From: Bradyrhizobium sp. CER78
GTDB lineage: Bacteria > Pseudomonadota > Alphaproteobacteria > Rhizobiales > Xanthobacteraceae
Assembly (NCBI RefSeq): GCF_029846235.1
Contig: NZ_JARVWP010000001.1
Coordinates: 1-64,000, forward strand
DNA length: 64,000 nt
Reading direction: 5' to 3'
The notes beneath the pieces are model-generated. The model saw nothing but the letters and a program-made list of their open reading frames with translations, did no database searches and was not told the DNA's origin. Positions within the stretch are counted from its first letter, which is position 1; the number at the start of each line of letters is the position of its first letter. Shown here in pieces: positions 15,817-24,340 of the stretch. The translations under genes and the position numbers were made by a program.

Positions 15817-17433
15817 TCACTCCTGCCGCCGCTTGAGGTCGCGACAATCGAAGAACGCACCCTCGCGCATCAGCTTGGCGACGAAATCCTTCAAGCCGGC
15901 GCGCTGGATCTTCTCTGTCGCGGTCAGCGGCAGCTTTTCGACGAAGCAGATCCAGCCCGGCGCCTTGTAATAGGCCATCTGCTCCAGGCTCCAGCGCACG
16001 ATCTCCTCGGCGAGCGCGCGGTCCGCGCCCGGCTGCTCCGCGATGATGACCGCCGCGACCTCGTCGCCGCGCACCTGATCGGGCGTTGCCGCGACCGCGG
16101 CCTGCCGGATCGCGGGATGACGGTTGAGAACGGACTCGACCTCGACCGCGGCGATGTTCTCGCCGGAGCGGCGGATCACGTTCTTCTTGCGGTCGACGAA
16201 ATGAAGATCACCATCGGCATCGCGCGACACGATATCACCGGTATGCAGCCAGCCGTCCTTCCAGGCCTCTGCGGTCGCTTCCGGGTTCTTCAGATACTCC
16301 CTGAAGAAGCCGTAGCGGGGGTCATCCCCCGCCCGCCGCACCAGGAGCTCGCCCGGCATTCCCAAGGGCGCATCGTTGCCGCCGTCGTCGACGATCCGAA
16401 CCTCGACCTCGGGCGCCGGACGACCGAAACAGCTGGTGCCGACCTTGCGCGGCTCGACATTGGCCGCGATGACGCCGCCGCTGCCGGTCTCGGTCATCGC
16501 CCAGGCCTCGAGCAGCGGAAAGCCGAAGCGCTCCTCGAACGGCGCGTGCAGCAGCTTGTCGACGCCGGCGCCGAAGCCGAACCGCACACTATGCGCACGG
16601 TCCTCATCCGACGGCGGCGCGCTCATCAGCATCGAGGGCATCACGCCGAGATAATGCAGGCAGGTCGCGCGGCTGTCGCGCACCGATGTCCACCAGCTGC
16701 GCGGGTGAAAGCGATCGAGCATCGTCAGGCTGCCGCCGACCGACATCATCGCCATCAGCGACACCGCCATCGCGTTCATGTGGAACAGCGGCAGCGGCGT
16801 GATCATGCGCTCGCCGTCGCTGCTGAGATCGATCAACCCGCCGACGTCGCGATACCAGTCTCCCGAATACAGGAAGTAGGTGTTGGTGAGCACGCAGCCC
16901 TTGGGCTGGCCTGTTGTCCCCGACGTATAGAGCAGCGCGCATTCGCTCGCACCGTCACCGGCGTTCGCCGGCCGCGCGCCGCCGAACAGGGCCGGAACAT
17001 CGCCGCCGTCGGTCACAACCGGAATCGGCCGGCCGGCCTGGCGCGCCGCCGTCTCGACCTCGTCGCGCCGTTTGGCGAGCACGAAGGCGGCATTCATCTC
17101 GGAATGCGCGATGATGTATTCGAGCTCGCTGACCCGCAGATCCGGGTTGATCGGCACCACGGAGACGCCGAGCGCGTTCAGCGCGAACCATAGCTCGATG
17201 AAGACCGGCCTGTTCTGCAATAGAAGCCCGACCCGATGGCCTTGGCCATAGCCGCGGCTCGCAAACGCCGCGCGCCAGCGCTCCACCCGCTCGAGCATGG
17301 CCCGGTACGAGATCTCCCCGGCCGCGATGCCGTAGATCTCGGCTGTCTCGGGCAGCACGTTGAGAAAGCCGGCGTCGCCCCGGTGGAGCGCGGTGTCGCG
17401 GAAGCGGGCATAGACTGTGGTCGCTGCGGTCAA
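15817..17433 (-). CDS. AMP-forming acyl-CoA synthetase/ligase
   Basis: The 538-residue product has the full ANL-superfamily set. The phosphate-binding loop is LLYTSGTTGQPKGCV (~170). Next come the aromatic/adenine motif AWAMTETGSGG and the hinge region WLHTGDIVSRDADGDLHFVDRKKNVIRRSGENI. The catalytic Lys is in LPLTATEKIQR near the C-terminus. It should activate an aromatic or aryl-alkanoic acid to its CoA thioester with ATP. It lies between the dioxygenase beta gene (7-nt gap) and the SDR, in the same unit. The hotdog thioesterase in the facing unit may release the CoA later. The substrate cannot be read from the sequence. Confidence 0.88.
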   Translation of the reverse strand: MTAATTVYARFRDTALHRGDAGFLNVLPETAEIYGIAAGEISYRAMLERVERWRAAFASRGYGQGHRVGLLLQNRPVFIELWFALNALGVSVVPINPDLRVSELEYIIAHSEMNAAFVLAKRRDEVETAARQAGRPIPVVTDGGDVPALFGGARPANAGDGASECALLYTSGTTGQPKGCVLTNTYFLYSGDWYRDVGGLIDLSSDGERMITPLPLFHMNAMAVSLMAMMSVGGSLTMLDRFHPRSWWTSVRDSRATCLHYLGVMPSMLMSAPPSDEDRAHSVRFGFGAGVDKLLHAPFEERFGFPLLEAWAMTETGSGGVIAANVEPRKVGTSCFGRPAPEVEVRIVDDGGNDAPLGMPGELLVRRAGDDPRYGFFREYLKNPEATAEAWKDGWLHTGDIVSRDADGDLHFVDRKKNVIRRSGENIAAVEVESVLNRHPAIRQAAVAATPDQVRGDEVAAVIIAEQPGADRALAEEIVRWSLEQMAYYKAPGWICFVEKLPLTATEKIQRAGLKDFVAKLMREGAFFDCRDLKRRQE

Positions 17434-17440
17434 GACGCAC

Positions 17441-17917
17441 TCACATGAAAAGCTGAATATTGCCGAACGGCGCGTCGAAATTCACGAGATCGATGCGCTT
17501 GAGCTTGATCTTGAGGCCGTCGCCGACCTGAACGAGATCGTGCGACGCCCATCCCGAGAAACGCTCCAGCATGTCGCCGCGCGTCTCGGTGTAGAGAAAA
17601 GATGTCCGCGCCTTGAAGATGCCGGCTGCCGGATCGCAGGCGACGATCTGCGGCGCCTGCAGCAAATGATGGCAGCGGCTCTTCGGCTTCTGGCTGAAGG
17701 TGCGTTCGCCGGCCAGTCGCTCGATACGCACTTTCATCAGCAGCAGGTCTTCGTACATCAGCGACGGCTGCAGCACCGGATCCTGCTGCTGCCATTCCAG
17801 CGGCATCCAGTAGCGTCCCTCCGGGTGAAACAGGTCGAGCCAGGCCTGCCACTGCATCGTGTCGAGCAGGTCGGCCTCGCGATAGACGAAATCGGTGATG
17901 GTTTTCTCGCTGATCAT
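17441..17917 (-). CDS. Aromatic-ring-hydroxylating dioxygenase, beta subunit
   Basis: The 158-residue product matches the small subunit of Rieske oxygenases (NTF2/cone fold). It starts FVYREADLLDTMQWQAWLDLF, continues GRYWMPLEWQQQDP, and has the RTSFLYTETRGDMLERFSGW region typical of beta subunits. Beta subunits stabilise the alpha3beta3 hexamer and carry no cofactor. The gene overlaps the alpha subunit gene by 4 nt (ATGA). In iad-type auxin loci the corresponding gene has been called iadE. That assignment here is inference from gene order. Confidence 0.85.
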   Translation of the reverse strand: MISEKTITDFVYREADLLDTMQWQAWLDLFHPEGRYWMPLEWQQQDPVLQPSLMYEDLLLMKVRIERLAGERTFSQKPKSRCHHLLQAPQIVACDPAAGIFKARTSFLYTETRGDMLERFSGWASHDLVQVGDGLKIKLKRIDLVNFDAPFGNIQLFM

Positions 17918-19254
17918 TCCGCGGCCTCGACCGGCTCGACCATGTCCAGGGTCATGAATTTGGCCCAGGCATGAAACTGGTTCCGCATCTGGCGCTCCGA
18001 CGTGCCGTTGATGACCGCGGTGACATCCGCCTCCTCGCCGCTCTCATAGAGCCGGCGCAGATTGACCCATTGGTTGCCGTTGGTTTTCAACCCTTCCTGC
18101 GCCCGCTCGTACATTTCGAGATCGTCGTGCCCGACGATCGAGGTCGGCGCGTTGATGAAGCGGTTGTACATCAGCGCCCGCTCGTAGAGCTTGTCGGGCG
18201 CGCCGACCAGACGATAGACCCAGCTCTCCACCAGCGTCCGGTCCACCGCGATCGGGATGAAGTTGCGCAGGATCTGCACCGCGCCCTTGACCATGATGTT
18301 CGGGAAATAGACCGTGTTGTGCCGGACCTCGCCGAGGATCTCGTGCGCCCGCTTCTCGCCATAGGCGGCGACCATCTGGCCGAGATAGCCCTCGATATCA
18401 GAATAGTTCGAATGGATGGAATTGGCGACGCCGGTATGGCCGTGGCCGTTGGGCCAGATCCGGATGCCGCTCTGCTCGTAGAACTCGTACGGGCTCATGA
18501 ACGGCCCATAGAGCTGCACTGCCATCGGCGTTTCCTTGGAGTCGCCCTGCTCGCGCTGCCAGACCTTGATGGCGGTGCCGGCCGAGCTCTCATGCGCCAC
18601 CATCGGATGACAAGTGTCGGTCTGGTTCTCGACCAGCATCTTCCAATTGCAGGTGTGCATATAGCGGATCGGCGTGGCCACGACGGCGAGCTTCCCCTCC
18701 GGCGAGCGGTCGACCATGTTGTCGATCGTCGAGAGGCTTTCGCCGAAATAATCTTCGAAGCCGACGCCGGTTTCGCTCAGGCGCGCGAAAATGAAATCGC
18801 GGTAGACGACGACGTTCCTGATCCGCGACAGCCCGTCGTTCGCCTTTGTGTCGGTGAATCCGGTGCCCTCGTAGCCCTTCTTCAGCGGGATCGCCAGCAG
18901 CGTGCCGTCGGTCTTGAACGACCAGGCATGGTAGGGACAGCGGAAGAATTTTCCGGTGTTGCCGCACGGTTCAGAAGCGATCTTGACGCCCTTGTGCGGA
19001 CAGCGGTTGTAGAACAGGTGGATCGAGCCGTCGGTATGGCGGCTCGCCACCACCGGCTGCCGGCCGATATTTGCGGTGATGAAATCGCCGGGCTTCGCCA
19101 GCTGGCTGGCATGTCCGACATAGATCCAGCTGTTGGGAAACAGATGCTCCATCTCGAGATCGAAGATCTCGGGATCGACATAGACGTCGCGATGCACCTC
19201 GGCGTCGCGCACCAGCCCGCCGATCGCGCGGGGATTCTTTCCGTATTTCGCCAT
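17914..19254 (-). CDS. Aromatic-ring-hydroxylating dioxygenase, Rieske alpha subunit
   Basis: The 446-residue product is a large Rieske oxygenase subunit. The Rieske [2Fe-2S] ligands are Cys85 and His87 in YNRCPHKG and Cys106 and His109 in RCPYHAW. The mononuclear iron site is in ENQTDTCHPMVAHE, with His216 and His221, and Asp213 is the inter-subunit electron bridge. It would insert O2 into an aromatic substrate using electrons from the reductase encoded 18 nt upstream. Together with beta and reductase genes it makes a complete two-component oxygenase. The iad-type indole-3-acetate dioxygenase is one candidate; phthalate, benzoate or anthranilate-like substrates are alternatives. Confidence 0.9.
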   Translation of the reverse strand: MAKYGKNPRAIGGLVRDAEVHRDVYVDPEIFDLEMEHLFPNSWIYVGHASQLAKPGDFITANIGRQPVVASRHTDGSIHLFYNRCPHKGVKIASEPCGNTGKFFRCPYHAWSFKTDGTLLAIPLKKGYEGTGFTDTKANDGLSRIRNVVVYRDFIFARLSETGVGFEDYFGESLSTIDNMVDRSPEGKLAVVATPIRYMHTCNWKMLVENQTDTCHPMVAHESSAGTAIKVWQREQGDSKETPMAVQLYGPFMSPYEFYEQSGIRIWPNGHGHTGVANSIHSNYSDIEGYLGQMVAAYGEKRAHEILGEVRHNTVYFPNIMVKGAVQILRNFIPIAVDRTLVESWVYRLVGAPDKLYERALMYNRFINAPTSIVGHDDLEMYERAQEGLKTNGNQWVNLRRLYESGEEADVTAVINGTSERQMRNQFHAWAKFMTLDMVEPVEAAE

Positions 19255-19272
19255 GGCGCCTCTTGCCTCCGC

Positions 19273-20223
19273 TCAGAGATCCAATACCAGCCGCTCGGAC
19301 TTCGCACGCGACACACAAATCTGCATGACCTTGTTGGACGCCTTCTCCTCATCGCTGAGAATGACGTCACGATGGTCGGGCACGCCTGCGATCACGCCGC
19401 ACTGGCAGATGCCGCAGTCGCCGCGTTGACAGTCGTACAGCACGTCGAGCCCCGCCGCTTCCAGCGCCTGGATGATGCTCTGATCGGTCGCAACCGTGAT
19501 GACCTGTCCCGTCGACTTGAGCTCGACCTCGAACGGCTTGTTCGGCGAAGTAGGCTGCTCCGCCTTGAACAGCTCGAAATGGATGCGGTCTGCCGGGATG
19601 CCCTTGGCGAGCGTCCCCGCCTTCACCGCGTCGATCATGCCGGCAGGCCCACAGACATAGACGTGGGCGCCTGCCGGCGCATCGCCAAGCACTGCCGCGA
19701 TATCGAGGCGGGATTCATCGCTGTCGTAATGAACCGCCAAACTCTCGGAACAGATTGTCTGCAGCTGCGGCAGGAACGCCAGCAGCCCCGGCATTCGCCC
19801 GGCATAGTGCAGGCGATACGGAATTCCCTGCGCGTTCAGGACGGCCGCCATCGACAGGATCGGCGTGACGCCGATGCCGCCGGCAAACAGCAACGCCGGC
19901 GCGGCGCCCTCGTGAAGACTGAAGTTGTTGACCGGCGTGCTCGCCCGGACGATGTCGCCGACCTGAAGGCCATGCATGAACTGCGAACCGCCGGTCGACG
20001 CCTGCTCGCGCAGCACCCCCAGCGCAACCGTGCCTTCGGGCAGGTCCGGCAGCGCCATCAGCGAATACGGCCGGTCGCCCCCGCCCGGCAGCAACACGCG
20101 AATATGCGCGCCCGCTTGCCATTCCGGCACAGCGCCGCCCTCCACACCGAACACAACGCTGCGAATGACTGGCGTCTCCGCAACGACCGACTGCACTCTG
20201 AGCTTGAGCGGATGCGCGTCCAT
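19273..20223 (-). CDS. Phthalate-dioxygenase-reductase-type oxidoreductase
   Basis: The 316-residue product has the class IA reductase order. A flavin domain carries RPYSLM at 51-56, an NAD domain carries GGIGVTP at 115-121 and CGP at 191, and a C-terminal plant-type [2Fe-2S] ferredoxin has Cys265, Cys270, Cys273 and Cys303 (CQRGDCGICQC). This is the VanB/PDR arrangement, which passes electrons from NADH to a Rieske oxygenase without a separate ferredoxin. It is the first gene of the right unit, directly behind the candidate MarR operators, and its partner oxygenase follows after 18 nt. Confidence 0.9.
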   Translation of the reverse strand: MDAHPLKLRVQSVVAETPVIRSVVFGVEGGAVPEWQAGAHIRVLLPGGGDRPYSLMALPDLPEGTVALGVLREQASTGGSQFMHGLQVGDIVRASTPVNNFSLHEGAAPALLFAGGIGVTPILSMAAVLNAQGIPYRLHYAGRMPGLLAFLPQLQTICSESLAVHYDSDESRLDIAAVLGDAPAGAHVYVCGPAGMIDAVKAGTLAKGIPADRIHFELFKAEQPTSPNKPFEVELKSTGQVITVATDQSIIQALEAAGLDVLYDCQRGDCGICQCGVIAGVPDHRDVILSDEEKASNKVMQICVSRAKSERLVLDL

Positions 20224-20232
20224 TCGGGCATC

Positions 20233-20283
20233 TCATATTATATGAATTTGCATATTTTTATACATGTAATAATTGTCTGTCAA
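20233..20283 (-). promoter_or_regulatory. Candidate promoter and operators of the Rieske dioxygenase unit
   Basis: On the minus strand TTGACA (20283-20278) is followed by AT-rich -10 candidates (TAAAAA at 17-nt or TATAAA at 15-nt spacing). TACATGTA (20261-20268), the same dyad as before iorA, lies between them. A second perfect dyad, TCATATtATATGA (20233-20245), sits 10 nt before the reductase start, where a bound repressor would block transcription or elongation. Confidence 0.6.
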
Positions 20284-20595
20284 TCGTCGAAGCGACGGGA
20301 CGCCCGAGGCCGCCAACGAAGGCCCGCGCCCCAGCCGGCGCGGCTTTTCCGCGGCGAGCGAGCGCGCAGTCCATTTCGGCGCGCTAGACGCCTTCGATCC
20401 CTGCGTAGGAAGATGTGAGATCCGCACGACGCAGGCGCACGGCTGCCCCGATTGGGTTCAGCTCGCGACGTCTGTGGGATTGTGCAAGCAGCCGACATCG
20501 TCGGCGATCGAAAGCCATCGCCACCGATGCATCACCGGTTTGCGCGCGAGCAATGACCTCGCGGCGCACGCTTCAGCTACAGCGACGTGCGATCG
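20284..20595. other. Intergenic stretch, no gene recognised
   Basis: About 310 nt lie between the promoter of the Rieske unit and the stop of a LuxR-type regulator. Short open frames exist on both strands, but none has a motif or a convincing start. Nothing further is seen. Confidence 0.4.
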
Positions 20596-21240
20596 CTACG
20601 TCCCGCCCGGCCCGGCATACGAGACCGCGAGCGTCGCCAGAACGGTCCGGTTGCTGATCTCGAGCTTGCGGAAGATGTGATGCAGGTGAACCTTGATGGT
20701 CCCGTCGGCCACTTTCAGACGGCGGCCGATCTCCTTGTTCGACAGGCCTTCCGACACCAGGTTCATGATCTGACGCTCGCGCTCCGTCAGCATCGCGAGA
20801 TATTTCTCCGGCATCACGGTTTGCGAGCAGGAGATGGCCTCCTCCCCCGGGGGCGGCGGCAGCATCTTCTGGCCGTCCGCGACCTGCCGCAAAGTTTGCA
20901 TGAGGGTCTCAGGCTCATCGTCATGGAGCATGACGCCGTAGGCCCCCGCTGCCGCCAGCATCGCAAGATCGCGATCCTCAACGGAGGTAGCCAGAAAGAC
21001 GAGGCGCACGGCAGATGTCTCGCCATTTTCGATGTCGAGCATTGCCTGCTCAAAAATGTCAGGCGTCGACATGTCCAAAATGGCTATATCGGGCGCAAGA
21101 CGCCGTATTGCCTCGAAACAGCTCGGACCATCATTGCAGCGAGCAACAACCTTGAAATCACGTTCTGCTTCGAGCAGGCAGTTGAGACCCAATAAAACTA
21201 CAGGATATCTGCTAGCAATCACCACACGACTGAAATGCAT
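20596..21240 (-). CDS. LuxR/NarL-type response regulator with degenerate receiver
   Basis: The 214-residue product has a receiver-like domain (1-120) and a C-terminal GerE/LuxR helix-turn-helix (LTERERQIMNLVSEGLSNKEIGRRL, then GTIKVHLHHIFRKLEI). Asp56 in DIAILDMS is at the phospho-acceptor place, but the acidic pair near residue 10 that binds Mg2+ is replaced (VVIASRYP), so normal phosphorylation is doubtful. No histidine kinase is adjacent. A second LuxR-type gene is transcribed divergently about 490 nt away, and both border the secretion and polysaccharide genes, which may be their targets. Confidence 0.85.
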   Translation of the reverse strand: MHFSRVVIASRYPVVLLGLNCLLEAERDFKVVARCNDGPSCFEAIRRLAPDIAILDMSTPDIFEQAMLDIENGETSAVRLVFLATSVEDRDLAMLAAAGAYGVMLHDDEPETLMQTLRQVADGQKMLPPPPGEEAISCSQTVMPEKYLAMLTERERQIMNLVSEGLSNKEIGRRLKVADGTIKVHLHHIFRKLEISNRTVLATLAVSYAGPGGT

Positions 21241-21726
21241 TTAAGACCAACCCTCAGTCCCTCCAGTTCAGCTCGGCGCCCAATTGAATAATAAACTACT
21301 CCAATATGAAGCTTTTCGTAAGGATTTGTTGTCGCGGACACCCCGTGAATTTACTGCCTGGGCGTGCCGACAGGCGCATTTCCAGCAACGGGTGATCGCA
21401 GCGCCGCTCCGACTCACCCCAAGCGAGCGTCAATCAACAGGCGTCCCGGCTCGCACCCGTGACCTCGCCCGCTTCTCATGACGCGCACCATCCGAAGCAA
21501 TGTCTATAACCAACGGTATATAGGGATATTGGGGATTAGCATCTAACATTCCTAAATATTTATGAGTGGGCTCGAAGCCTTTCGACCTCAGGCTTGGTTA
21601 GTTCGATCGGCCAAATCTGAGAAAGCTTTTTTATACGCCTTCTTTTTTTAGCTGGGTGGCTCAACAAAATGCGCCGGATTCAACCGACCCGCCCATTGTT
21701 TCATTGTAGCGTCCGGGAGAGTTTCC
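21241..21726. other. AT-richer divergent intergenic region
   Basis: This 486-nt gap separates two divergently transcribed LuxR-type regulators and is visibly more AT-rich than its surroundings, for example TATATAGGGATATTGGGG and the T-run CTTTTTTATACGCC. It probably holds both promoters. A 65-codon open frame at 21284-21481 has no recognisable feature and is not called. A GGGAGAG ribosome binding site precedes the ATG at 21727. Confidence 0.45.
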
Positions 21727-22650
21727 ATGAGACGACGATATTCCTTCGCTATTGTGCTTGTTGGTGAAAGCAGTCTTCGTAAGGAAGGTCTTGCTAGAAT
21801 TCTGGACTCGGAGAGTTTTCAAGTCCTGACTTCGATATCCGATGCCGATGATTTGCTCGGCGACGATGCGCCCCAGAAGACCTCAACCACTTCGGCATTG
21901 CTGCTCCTCATCGTTCACACCGGCGATGATTTTCGCCCGACGATCGAGCAGATCGAGTCCTTCAAGCGTCGTCACGCCGATGGACGCGTGGCCGTCGTCG
22001 CAGATCAATATCGTGTGAGCGACCTGGCTGCCGCACTCCGGGCCGGAGCCACCGGATACTTCATCGACGTGATGAACTGCGATGCGTTCATCAAGTCCAT
22101 CGAACTTGTCATGATGGGTGGGACGGTGTTCCCGCCGGCGTTCCTGACGTCCACGCTCGACGCGGAAGAACACGACACGGACGATGTTGCAACACCCACC
22201 GATGACGATCCCGCCGCCGCAGAGGCGGATGACAGGCTCACGCGGCAGCTTTCGCCGCGGGAGATCTCGATCCTGCAGTGTCTGATCGAGGGCGATTCCA
22301 ACAAGTGTATTGCCCGCAAGATCAATATTGCCGAAGCCACGGTGAAGGTTCACATCAAGGCGATCCTACGCAAGATTCGGGTTCAGAACAGAACGCAGGC
22401 AGCGATCTGGGGCCTCAATCATCGCCCTGCGGCCTGGCCGAAAACCAATGGCTCTGCGCATCAGCCACCCGACGCCGAGCGGCCCCTGCCGCCGAAGCGA
22501 GAGCTACCCAAGCTCGCGAGAGCGGGCCGGCAGTCGCCCCTCTGCACGATCGACCACGGGACGAACTATTTTGAGGTGCCCCTCACCAACGGCCACGCCC
22601 GCACGGGCATGAGCTCAAAGATCGACGGGGGGATCCGGCTTCGGAAATAG
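21727..22650 (+). CDS. LuxR-family regulator with degenerate receiver and long C-terminal tail
   Basis: The 307-residue product starts like a receiver (IVLVGESSLRKEGLARIL) but lacks the acidic pocket and the phospho-acceptor Asp (LLLLIVHTGDD instead). A linker rich in Asp/Glu (~145-165) leads to a normal LuxR helix-turn-helix (LSPREISILQCLIEGDSNKCIARKI, then ATVKVHIKAILRKIRV). After it, a 70-residue Pro-rich basic tail is unusual for the family. It probably works independently of phosphorylation. It reads toward the type I secretion genes, which are on the other strand, with a palindromic repeat between them. Confidence 0.8.
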   Translation: MRRRYSFAIVLVGESSLRKEGLARILDSESFQVLTSISDADDLLGDDAPQKTSTTSALLLLIVHTGDDFRPTIEQIESFKRRHADGRVAVVADQYRVSDLAAALRAGATGYFIDVMNCDAFIKSIELVMMGGTVFPPAFLTSTLDAEEHDTDDVATPTDDDPAAAEADDRLTRQLSPREISILQCLIEGDSNKCIARKINIAEATVKVHIKAILRKIRVQNRTQAAIWGLNHRPAAWPKTNGSAHQPPDAERPLPPKRELPKLARAGRQSPLCTIDHGTNYFEVPLTNGHARTGMSSKIDGGIRLRK

Positions 22651-22833
22651 CCGACGCCGTGTTCTCTGACATCCTGCCGGGTAATCCCGGCGGGATGTTG
22701 AGCCGTGCCGGATAGACGCATGCGACGCGCGATGGTGGATGCGGGCAGCCGCCTTCCCTGGAGCGTGGTGAGACCAGGTTGAACTGGATCGGCGGCGGAG
22801 TGAGGGTTTACGGTCCCTCGTTGGAGCTGCATC

Positions 22834-22886
22834 CCTTACCCGATTTGCTTCGCAAATCGACCTCTCCCCAACGGGGAGAGGTGAAG
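22834..22886. repeat. Double-hairpin intergenic repeat
   Basis: Two perfect hairpins follow one another: CGATTTGC/GCAAATCG with a 3-nt loop (22841-22859) and CCTCTCCCC/GGGGAGAGG with a 3-nt loop (22861-22881). They lie between the convergent LuxR and HlyD genes. The same hairpin units recur at 54707-54856. They may act as a two-way terminator. Confidence 0.7.
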
Positions 22887-22912
22887 TGGGAGCGTAGCCA
22901 AGGCGACGCGAT

Positions 22913-24340
22913 CTACCGTTCCCGCAACGCTTCCTGCTGGTGACTGGCGAGCGGCGAGAGCAAATAGCTGATGATCCTGCGCCTGCCTGTCTTGATTTCG
23001 ACCGTCACCGCCATGCCGGGACCGAGCTTGACCAGCTTGTCCTCCACCTGCATCTGCGTGCGGTCGAGAGAAACGCGCGCAGCGTATTCCAGCTCCTGCC
23101 CTCTGGGCTCGCTGCTGCCCTGCCCGCCTCCCGGCGTCCGGTCATTCGGCGCGCCCTGGGGTTTGTCGCGGGTAATGGCGTCCGACGATACGCTGAGAAC
23201 CTCGCCATCGAGCAGCCCGTAGCGCGTGAAATTGAACGTATCGACCTTGATCGCTGCCCGCTGTCCCGGATGAACAAATCCGATATCGCGATTGGAGAGC
23301 ATGGCTTCGATCTCGAGGTGGCTATCGCTCGGGACCACGACCGCCAATGCCTGCGCAGGCGAAACCACGCCCCCCACCGTATGAACGGCAAGTTGCTGCA
23401 CGACGCCATCGACCGGCGCGGTCAACTGCTGAAACTTGGTCCGCTGCTCGGCCTTCACCACCTCCTGCGCGGCACTCTTGGCCTTCTGCTCCGCCTTTGC
23501 GAGCGCGTCATAGGTGGACCGTCGATATTCAGCATCCGCCCTGTCCCGCGTTTCCTTCAGCAAGGCCATGGCGGCGTCGGCTTCGCGCAGCCGGCTCTGC
23601 TGCACGATGAGATCCTGCTGGAGGCCAACCAGGTCCTGATACTCCGACAGATAGGTGACCTTCGAGCCGAGCGCCTTGTCGAGGAGAGTCTTCCGGATTT
23701 CGACCCGTTCCGTGAGCACGGGTATGGTGGCCTGGATCTTCGCGACATTGACCGCAATGGTCGACCGTTCCGCCTCCTTCTGGCCTTGCTGGCGTTCGAT
23801 CTCGGAAAGCTTGGCTTGCTGCTCCGCGCGCTGGCTGATCAGAAACTGGCGATGCAGCTCGATATCGGCCGCAGTTGCGCCCTGCGGCGGCTGGAATGCC
23901 GCGAGCGGATCGCTCGCGAGCGCGGCCCGAAGCCGCGCCACTTCGAGCTCCGCAGCCAGCAGATCGCTCCGGTAGCGCTCCTGGTCGGCTCCGGTCATCG
24001 TGGGGTCCAGCTCGATCAGGACCTCGCCGGCCTTGACGCTCTGGCCGTCGCGGACATGGATGGCGCGCACGACGCCCATCTCGAACGGCTGGATCAGCTT
24101 GGTGCGCCCACCAGGCACGATCTTGCCGCTCGCCGTCGCGACGATATCGACGTGACCAAACCACGACCAGACCAGCGCGAGGCAGAATGCAGCGATGATG
24201 CTCGCCCCGATCGCGCGGCCGATCGGTGACGGCGGCGATTCGGTGATTTCGAGGGCCGCGGGAAGAAACGCGATCTCGTGCTGGCGGCGGCGAACCTCCG
24301 CCTTCGGAAACGGGATGATGTTTCGGCTAGCGAGCGTCAT
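22913..24340 (-). CDS. HlyD-family type I secretion periplasmic adaptor
   Basis: The 475-residue product has a short cytoplasmic N-terminus, one transmembrane segment (ASIIAAFCLALVWSWFG), and a lipoyl half-motif after it (GKIVPGGRTKLIQPFEMGVVRAIHVRDGQSVKAGEVLIELDPT). A long coiled-coil hairpin rich in Gln, Glu and Arg (~125-320) leads into a beta-barrel C-terminal part. This is the membrane fusion protein of a type I secretion system, bridging the ABC transporter to an outer membrane TolC-type channel that is not in the window. The ATG at 24340 lies inside the end of the transporter gene (14-nt overlap), so the two are coupled. Confidence 0.9.
   Translation of the reverse strand: MTLASRNIIPFPKAEVRRRQHEIAFLPAALEITESPPSPIGRAIGASIIAAFCLALVWSWFGHVDIVATASGKIVPGGRTKLIQPFEMGVVRAIHVRDGQSVKAGEVLIELDPTMTGADQERYRSDLLAAELEVARLRAALASDPLAAFQPPQGATAADIELHRQFLISQRAEQQAKLSEIERQQGQKEAERSTIAVNVAKIQATIPVLTERVEIRKTLLDKALGSKVTYLSEYQDLVGLQQDLIVQQSRLREADAAMALLKETRDRADAEYRRSTYDALAKAEQKAKSAAQEVVKAEQRTKFQQLTAPVDGVVQQLAVHTVGGVVSPAQALAVVVPSDSHLEIEAMLSNRDIGFVHPGQRAAIKVDTFNFTRYGLLDGEVLSVSSDAITRDKPQGAPNDRTPGGGQGSSEPRGQELEYAARVSLDRTQMQVEDKLVKLGPGMAVTVEIKTGRRRIISYLLSPLASHQQEALRER

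Noticed and set aside
17971..20418. An 815-codon open frame on the plus strand across the Rieske genes
   Set aside because: It covers the antisense of the dioxygenase and reductase genes, whose cofactor ligands are all conserved, and has no start signal or motif of its own.
21284..21481. 65-codon plus-strand frame in the divergent LuxR region
   Set aside because: There is no ribosome binding site, domain or composition typical of a gene, and it probably lies in the promoter region.
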